Part shown: positions 52,995 through 56,823 of the stretch, in pieces
Layout: each line of letters starts with the position of its first letter
Numbering within the stretch: position 1 is the first letter of the stretch
NCBI GenBank assembly: GCA_009731375.1
Contig: BJOX01000050.1
Location: forward strand, 176,473-233,295
Direction: 5' to 3'
DNA: 56,823 bases
Source: Paulinella micropora
Lineage: Eukaryota > Cercozoa > Imbricatea > Euglyphida
The notes under the pieces: model-generated
Database searches by the model: none
What the model saw: only the letters and a program-made list of their open reading frames with translations
What the model was told of the DNA's origin: nothing
Program-made: the position numbers and the translations under genes

Positions 52995-54560
52995 ACCACN
53001 NNNNNNNNNNNNNNNNNNNNNNNNNNNNNNNNNNNNNNNNNNNNNNNNNNNNNNNNNNNNNNNNNNNNNNNNNNNNNNNNNNNNNNNNNNNNNNNNNNNN
53101 NNNNNNNNNNNNNNNNNNNNNNNNNNNNNNNTTTTTTTGCCCCCCCCCCCCCCCCTCCCCCCCAAAAATGAATGAAATAGCCTAACGAGGTGGTTTACGC
53201 ACAAGTTACATTACACATATACTCGCACTTTTGCTTATAAACGCATGCTCTGCGCATTCATGAAAAGGCTTTTCTAGATACAAGTTTACATTGAATATGT
53301 TCATGCATTCGATACACAACGACAGCAGAAATTAAGTGAGACTACCGCCAAGGCCAAGGTCGAACACGCCGTTGTTGTTGGCGTCGTTGAAGATGAAGCC
53401 CGAAATGGACACATACTCCACGCTCCCATACCTGACAGGCGAGAACAAGTGTGATCTTCTGCTGTCGTGTTCATGTTATTCTGGTCATGGCATGAACTTC
53501 CACTGTGTTGAAAAATGATTTGAAATCTTGCTCTATGTAGGCTTGTCGTGTACTGTTGTATGTCACGCAAGGTCACGGTTGGGAATGATCTGGTTTATGG
53601 GCTATGTGAGGCGTGCGGAAGGGAAAGGCCGACCCCAGCTCGGGCAGCTCAATGCGGTTGGTGACGAACGGGTCCCAGCCGGCCGGGTTTGAGAGGCTAG
53701 GGTGCGTGTAGAGCACCCTCGCATTTTGTTGGTTGAAAAACAAGTTGGCGGTCACATTCACCAGGATGGTGCGAGCGATCTCGGTGACAACCCCGCCCGG
53801 AACGGTAAAATTGAGCAAGATCTCCTTGGGGGCAGTTTGCTTCCAAAACAACTGGTTTCCGGGCACAAGCGGGTCGCAGGACTGGAAGGGAAACTACAAC
53901 GCACAAATAGACCACGCTGTGGGCACATTCTTTTTCATGTGCGCTTTTCCTCCTGGTGCTAATACATATTGAAACTAAGACACTTGGTCATCTTCCTTCC
54001 ATTTCCAACTTTCTACATGCTCTCCCCTTTTTCATGAAGTGGTTGTCTGGGTATGACCTGAAGAATAACCCATTGCCCAAGTAGATCGCTCAGGTTCCCA
54101 GATCGAGGTTGCGGAAAGAAAACTCTGGCATAAATAAGCAGCTTTCTTTGCAAAAAGAGCTTATTGCATGTAACATACTGAGCAGGTTTTCACGTGATTG
54201 CAGGGGCCGCAGGTTAAAGCTGTTTATAGACACAGGGGCGTGGAATGCACGGTCGCTGGGAGCTCGAATGTACTTATGTATTTATGTGTATGTGTGCATG
54301 TATGTCAGATAGTAACCCGCTAGTATTCGAGGTTACTTCATCCGCCGAGCCGTCGAAAACTGGATAGGTGGTCAGGTCGAACGTAAAACCCGCGAAACCC
54401 TGAGGAAAAGCACAGATCAAAGGAGACTTGAGGCACAAAGGTTTAAAAAGGTGTGTGCTGTGGCGGGGGGGGGGGGGGGGGGGGGGGGGNNNNNNNNNNT
54501 TAAGGGAGATTCAAGAGGGATAGCTTACCGGATCGGTGGTAGCTAACCGGTTTCCGTCAC
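42147..54560 (-). CDS. Giant mosaic extracellular protein gene, 24 exons, 5' end missing
   Basis: Exons on the minus strand, 5' to 3': 54560-54529, 54399-54317, 54124-54058, 53881-53634, 53431-53346, 52918-52877, 52772-52707, 52563-52427, 52344-52142, 51901-51092, 50969-50898, 49721-49429, 49327-49264, 49194-49091, 49012-48954, 48901-47843, 47762-47022, 46935-46603, 46544-45774, 45652-45377, 45242-44907, 44791-44243, 44123-43869, 43535-42147. All borders are GT/AG and all phases agree, giving at least 2,690 residues and a TAG stop. Domain order: SdrD_B-like, Ser/Thr/Pro stalk, TSP1-like, then Cys-Cys modules with cytochrome-like domains. Many spaced cysteines and no membrane helix in what I can read suggest secretion or a wall/surface location. 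The first listed exon starts in phase 1, so earlier exons exist. Borders of exons 3, 7, 8 and 10 are the least certain. Confidence 0.8.
43869..44123 (-). CDS. Exon: Cys-Cys module only
   Basis: 85 codons, phase 0-0. A canonical module: GDQCYDAKREVCTPLPKGTA, IICGQGETSCASGDGRCC. It closes with ECSWHMISGCKSLNRE. The donor is GAG/GTACG. The following intron (43536-43868) contains T13-A12-T10 and T-rich runs. Confidence 0.82.
44243..44791 (-). CDS. Exon: Cys-Cys module and three CPxGQ repeats
   Basis: 183 codons, phase 0-0. The module (PWCYVVAEAVCSPAPSGT, VVCGLREVACSGASGCC) is followed by three repeats (CPVGQMSC, CPLGQISC, CPVGQVSC, each closing GCC) and the end ACKRSVWLDCQAQQKE. The acceptor side is flanked by (CT)n. 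A stronger donor-like GTGAGT lies 14 bp downstream of the chosen GAG/GTCCG donor but would break the phase. Confidence 0.8.
44907..45242 (-). CDS. Exon: Cys-Cys module with Thr run
   Basis: 112 codons, phase 0-0. A canonical module (CFNANLETCTPLPKRTA, IICLQGGISCASGDGTCC) is followed by a linker with nine Thr encoded by (ACT)n-type codons and the closing LCATKQRAACKSLNRE. Confidence 0.82.
45377..45652 (-). CDS. Exon: Cys-Cys module only
   Basis: 92 codons, phase 0-0. It has a canonical module: GDVCYDPKWKVCAPLPKRTA, then IVCLRGQVSCLAGDGSCC. It closes with ECSAQKHNLCEMLKRK; the last codon is AAG, not GAG. Confidence 0.82.
45774..46544 (-). CDS. Exon: atypical Cys-Cys module and four CPxGQ repeats
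   Basis: 257 codons, phase 0-0. The module is the most divergent (EKCYDLQQQMC, SIICSKRCHGG, PCC), with the LP motif lost. It is followed by four CPxGQ-type repeats (CPVGQVSC, CPIGQESC, CPIGQFSC, CPVGQVQC), a Pro/Thr-rich stretch, and the closing SCKIPAALDCKAQNTE. Confidence 0.82.
46603..46935 (-). CDS. Exon: Cys-Cys module with Ala-rich linker
   Basis: 111 codons, phase 0-0. It contains CHSKGVCTPLPGG, ILCVVGQVACPSGDGACC, then an Ala/Ser-rich linker of about 45 residues, and closes TCTKPLSILRCSAQKME. No CPxGQ repeat is present. Two residues are missing between the third and fourth Cys compared with the other modules. Confidence 0.8.
47022..47762 (-). CDS. Exon: Cys-Cys module and five CPxGQ repeats
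   Basis: 247 codons, phase 0-0. The module (EDLCYD...EVC.ALP...LVC...VAC...GQCC) is followed by five VFxCPLGQVSC-type repeats joined by Ala/Ser/Thr/Pro linkers. One repeat has an insertion of three residues (SCNSSSTGCC). It closes with TCSINGKIRCAARRME at the donor. Confidence 0.85.
47843..48901 (-). CDS. Exon: Cys-Cys module, haem-less cytochrome-like domain, Ser-rich region
   Basis: It opens with TGT-TGT (Cys-Cys) and the module pattern (GDQCYN...SC...ICPQG...CC). The domain at 48684-48369 reads FQDDIYPMWASLGVLQGHAS, later SKQRQGMLLIAPCD, NSYLYHKMIG and SMPPFG...LAMMRTWINDGAP. This is the planctomycete/myxobacterial-type cytochrome c pattern, but the CxxCH is L-Q-G-H with both Cys lost. 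About 170 Ser/Thr-rich residues follow, and the closing NKCTSFSQVMCKSRGLE. The exon is 353 codons, phase 0-0. Confidence 0.8.
48954..49012 (-). CDS. Short linker exon
   Basis: A 59-nt exon (acceptor TTCTGCAG, donor CACAG/GTATGT) coding for about 19 residues with two Cys, in phase with both neighbours. It ends in phase 0 and sets the phase for all following exons. Confidence 0.65.
49091..50969 (-). CDS. TSP1-like Cys-rich modules, two copies over four exons
   Basis: Exons 50969-50898 and 49327-49264 encode matching half modules (EEVCGPCDKQCGGG and YETKCRDCSSLCGGG). Each is split from its second half at the same place, in phase 2 after Cys-Gly-Gly. The second halves are in exons 49721-49429 (ending QFCNTFSC) and 49194-49091 (ending WVENCNTQSC). 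C-x2-C-GGG followed by CNTQ-x-C is the pattern of thrombospondin type 1 repeats, though the Trp ladder is not evident. Exon 49721-49429 continues with an extra Cys-rich segment of about 60 residues. The intron between the first two exons carries the F1-F2-F1 SINE cluster. Confidence 0.65.
49795..50815 (+). mobile_element. Composite SINE cluster F1tail-F2-F1 within an intron
   Basis: A 47-bp F1 tail (49795-49841) and (ATT)n are followed by F2 (49861-50482) and (ATT)n, then a full 268-bp F1 (50520-50787) and (ATT)n. It sits inside an intron of the mosaic gene, in the opposite orientation. F2 here has about seven tandem 22-26 bp units (GGTTCCGAGGCTATGTTGTT type, 49918-50090) where the copy at 55488 has one. 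Confidence 0.85.
50520..50787 (+). mobile_element. SINE family F1, full copy B
   Basis: The head resembles a tRNA: 5' GACACCG pairs with CGGTGCC (one mismatch), the A box is TAGCCCAGTGG and the B box is GTTCGATTCC, ending in CCA. A body without homology to tRNA follows. It includes a direct repeat (CCAGTATTTTCATTGAACAT twice), and the tail ends GAGAAGCAC followed by (TAT)n. The D- and T-stems are degraded, so it is a SINE head and not a working tRNA gene. Confidence 0.8.
51092..51901 (-). CDS. Ser/Thr/Pro-rich stalk exon
   Basis: An 810-nt exon encoding 269 full codons. It starts with VFGNFRASNTPSPTRS, the end of the SdrD_B domain, then a low-complexity stalk. A 12-residue Ser-Pro-rich unit (SPSPSPSASS type) is repeated four times, with 36-bp periodicity in the DNA between 51570 and 51720. 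The end is Tyr/Pro-rich. Such regions in secreted proteins are usually O-glycosylated spacers. The 3' border (GG then GTCCCT) was chosen for phase and is only moderately sure. Confidence 0.75.
52142..54560 (-). CDS. SdrD_B-like domains (exons 1-9 of the mosaic gene)
   Basis: Two prealbumin-like (SdrD_B/Cna-B type) domains can be read. The second is nearly complete across five exons: ISGFIFNDANNNGVFDLG, ELPLQGWTFELDLN, NVTTNVNGVFSFQEI, RSWRVREVVQPQWTQTTP and a closing VFGNFRA at the start of the next exon. These match the family order (FNDxNxNGxxDxGE, GVTFEL, TdxNGxYxF, VREVxPxGWTQTTP, FGNf). A Cys-containing insert (CNTQSTPGC) lies before the end. The first domain is partial (GFAGFTFDL, then LLGQWVILQ). 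Between them exon 53881-53634 gives a beta-rich segment of 82 residues. The domain is common in bacterial and archaeal surface proteins, where it forms stalks. A gap (53000-53131) lies in an intron here. Confidence 0.7.
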
Positions 54561-54561
54561 C

Positions 54562-54929
54562 TAAAGCAAGACACAGCCCCTGATGTTTGCTATTCTGTTC
54601 CAGTATTATTTGACTGGATTGGTTTTAGTAACAATTTCATCTGCGTGGATTAGGTGTTGCTCTCTGTGGTTGGAGGGTTGTAGGTGCTGGTGATATGCAT
54701 AGATTCCTCGAGACTTTTGTGCGCGTTGACGAAGATGCTTTGCTGGTTAAATATTTGAGGATGGAGCCGATGGTGTTGGGCAGTGGAAATAAGAAAAGAT
54801 TGGATATGTCAGTGGCTGATGGCTTGTTTCAGAAGTACGGTAGAGTGATTCAATAATATGGGTGCAACACGTAGCAGTAGTGGCAAAAGTATAGGTTGTG
54901 TTCTTCGTCATTTTGTAGTAGTTGAAGTG

Positions 54930-54992
<63 letters not shown>

Positions 54993-55171
54993 ATGGTAGT
55001 AGTAATGGTAGTAGTAGTAGTAATAGTAGTAGTAGTAGTAGTAGTGTAGTGGTAGTTGGTAGCAGTTGTAACAGTTGAAGTGGTGGTAGCAGTTGGTAAC
55101 AGTTGAAGTGGTGGTAGCAGTAGCAGTCATGGTCGTATTACTATTATTGTCATTGTTATTATTATTATTAT
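54562..55171. other. Region upstream of the mosaic gene exons, with (TAG)n
   Basis: No further exon could be tied to the gene. Positions 54596-54620 resemble 12769-12790. (GTA)n/(TAG)n covers 54929-55052, followed by short GTTG-rich repeats. The missing first exons of the mosaic gene may lie here or beyond the window. Confidence 0.5.
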
Positions 55172-55439
55172 GGACACCGTGATAGCCCAGTGGTCAAGTT
55201 CCACCATCTGGGCCCTGTCGCCAGTTCGATTCCCGTCGGTGCCACCAGTATTTTCATTGAACATACCGGTCTATTTCTGGACCAGTATTTTCATTGAACA
55301 TACCGGCCCGTCTGGAAGTGTTGGAACTGCCCTTGCGGGGGTGTCATTAGAGCTTATCGTCAATTCTTCGTACTCCCCTCACGGGTGAGACGATGGAGGC
55401 GCATGTGCAGAAATGCATCAGCCATTGACAGAGAAGCAC
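55172..55439 (+). mobile_element. SINE family F1, full copy C
   Basis: 268 bp, same length and structure as copy B, followed by (ATT)n (55440-55487). First element of the second F1-F2-F1 composite. Confidence 0.85.
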
Positions 55440-55487
<48 letters not shown>

Positions 55488-55956
55488 GGAGGGGTGCACA
55501 GTATGGCACCCCACGGGAAGAGGAGGTGCTTGGGCCTCTTCCCACTGATTCCGAGGATATGTTGTTGTGTTGCTTTTATAAGACATACACCACGTGGGGT
55601 CAAAGGGGTATATACATTCCGAGATCTAGGGGTGGTGACGGGTTTCGAGGCGTCCCAGACACTTACCAAACGTCCTCATGCGCTGGCAGACCGCATGAAA
55701 TGTCTGCTGCCCCTGTGAGTACCTCCATGCGGGACCAACCCAGTCTCGTGGAGCTCTCACGCGGAAGATCAATCATTTGTAGTTGATTTCCTTCAAGGTA
55801 CCCGACACTGTGCGGGTAGTAGGGACTTCCTTTTGGGGCTTTCTATGCAGGATGGTTAGAGTCACTCTTCCCTCCCCAACATACTCACTGTAGTCCCTGT
55901 TGGGTCGAGGGATGGAGGCGCATGGCCCTCGGGCTCAGCCATGACAGATCAATATA
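55488..55956 (+). mobile_element. SINE-like family F2, copy 2
   Basis: It begins GGAGGGGTGCACAGTATGGC, whose GGGGTGC/GCACCCC arms form a perfect hairpin, and ends GCTCAGCCATGACAGATCAA then (ATT)n. The last 50 bp resemble the F1 tail (both have GATGGAGGCGCATG then CAGCCAT). No clear tRNA promoter boxes in the head. Confidence 0.75.
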
Positions 55957-55962
55957 GTATTA

Positions 55963-56006
<44 letters not shown>

Positions 56007-56274
56007 GGACACCGTGATAGCCCAGTGGTCAAGTTCTACCATCTGGGCCCTGTCGCCAGTTCGATTCCCGTCGGTGCCACCAGTATTTTCATTGAACATA
56101 CCGGTCTATTTCTGGACCAGTATTTTCATTGAACATACCGGCCCGTCTGGAAGTGTTGGAACTGCCCTTGCGGGGGTGTCATTAGAGCTTATCGTCAATT
56201 CTTCGTACTCCCCTCACGGGTGAGACGATGGAGGCGCATGTGCAGAAATGCATCAGCCATTGACAGAGAAGCAC
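56007..56274 (+). mobile_element. SINE family F1, full copy D
   Basis: 268 bp, nearly identical to copies B and C. It is followed by the longest (ATT)n tail of the window (56275-56380). Confidence 0.85.
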
Positions 56275-56380
<106 letters not shown>

Positions 56381-56384
56381 GTTG

Positions 56385-56549
56385 TTAGGGAGTACATAGG
56401 CCATTGGTCCTTTCAATGGGCTGATTGGTATAAAGCTCCTAGAGTAATGTTCTATGCCGTCACTTCCTTTATTCCACCGATTGGTGTGGAGACTTTCCTT
56501 ATGGAATGGAGGACTGGATGCACATGGCCTTTTGGCTCAGCAATTGGCA
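56385..56549 (+). mobile_element. Possible third SINE-like unit F3
   Basis: It begins after the (ATT)n tail at about 56385 and ends CACATGGCCTTTTGGCTCAGC before a 10-base gap. That end resembles the F2 tail (CGCATGGCCCTCGGGCTCAGC). The head is unrelated to F1 or F2. About 60 bp after the gap lead into another (ATT)n. Confidence 0.5.
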
Positions 56550-56620
56550 NNNNNNNNNNACAAACCATCCTTTCAGGTGTTGGCGCAGCCCTAGTTACTA
56601 TCATTATTATTATTATCATT

Positions 56621-56823
56621 GGACACCGTGATAGCCCAGTGGTCAAGTTCTACCATGTGGGCCCTGTCGCCAGTTCGATTCCCGTCGGTGCCACCAGTGT
56701 TTTCATTGAACATACCGGTCCGTCTGGAAGTGTTGGAACTGCCCGTGCGGGGGTGTCATTAGAGCCTATCGTCAATTCTTCGTACTCCCCTCACGGGTGA
56801 GACGATGGAGGCGCATGTGCAGA
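56621..56823 (+). mobile_element. SINE family F1, copy E, cut by window end
   Basis: It has the tRNA-like head and body but only one copy of the CAGTGTTTTCATTGAACATA unit that is doubled in copies B-D. The window ends inside the tail. Confidence 0.85.

Overview
This window is nuclear DNA of a eukaryote, not of a bacterium or phage. Genes are split by GT-AG introns, there are three kinds of retrotransposon, a tRNA-derived SINE array, long microsatellites and ten assembly gaps. The composition is AT-rich between genes and GC-richer in exons, and TGA and TAG act as ordinary stops. The species cannot be fixed from the sequence; an alga or other protist is my best guess, because a huge secreted mosaic protein with bacterial-type surface domains sits beside Ty3/gypsy and Ty1/copia elements.

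Layout. 1-5360 holds the tail of a SINE, (CTA)n, (CA)n and (TAG)n tracts, a duplicated exon-like segment, and a seven-copy satellite of about 186 bp. 5361-12010 is a decayed Ty3/gypsy element with a fold-back insertion in its gag. 12011-19777 is mostly non-coding but holds a small five-exon minus-strand gene that I read as COX16 (14572-15277), a large inverted (CATAA)n/(TTATG)n block, and a two-exon gene for a small membrane protein (17280-17675). 19778-26920 is a better preserved Ty3/gypsy element whose 3' end runs into a (TTC)n tract. 27710-30055 holds the end of a LINE and long (CT)n/(TTC)n tracts. 30857-34409 is a six-exon ACSF3-type malonyl-CoA synthetase gene. 35561-40409 (minus) is a Ty1/copia element that lacks its reverse transcriptase. 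42147-54560 (minus) is one large gene. 55172-56823 is a SINE array.

The main find is the large minus-strand gene. I could chain 24 exons whose phases all agree, giving at least 2,690 residues with the 5' end not found. In order it encodes SdrD_B-like domains, a Ser/Thr/Pro-rich stalk, TSP1-like Cys-rich modules, then nine consecutive phase 0-0 exons. Each of those nine begins with a Cys-Cys pair and carries a ten-cysteine module. Fifteen short CPxGQxSCxxGCC repeats and three cytochrome-c-like domains that have lost both haem-binding cysteines are set among them. It looks like a lineage-specific extracellular or cell-wall protein built by exon duplication.

The second find is a composite SINE array. 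A tRNA-headed family (F1) and an unrelated-headed family (F2) share a 3' tail that ends in (ATT)n, and they occur in the same F1-F2-F1 order at two places about 5 kb apart.
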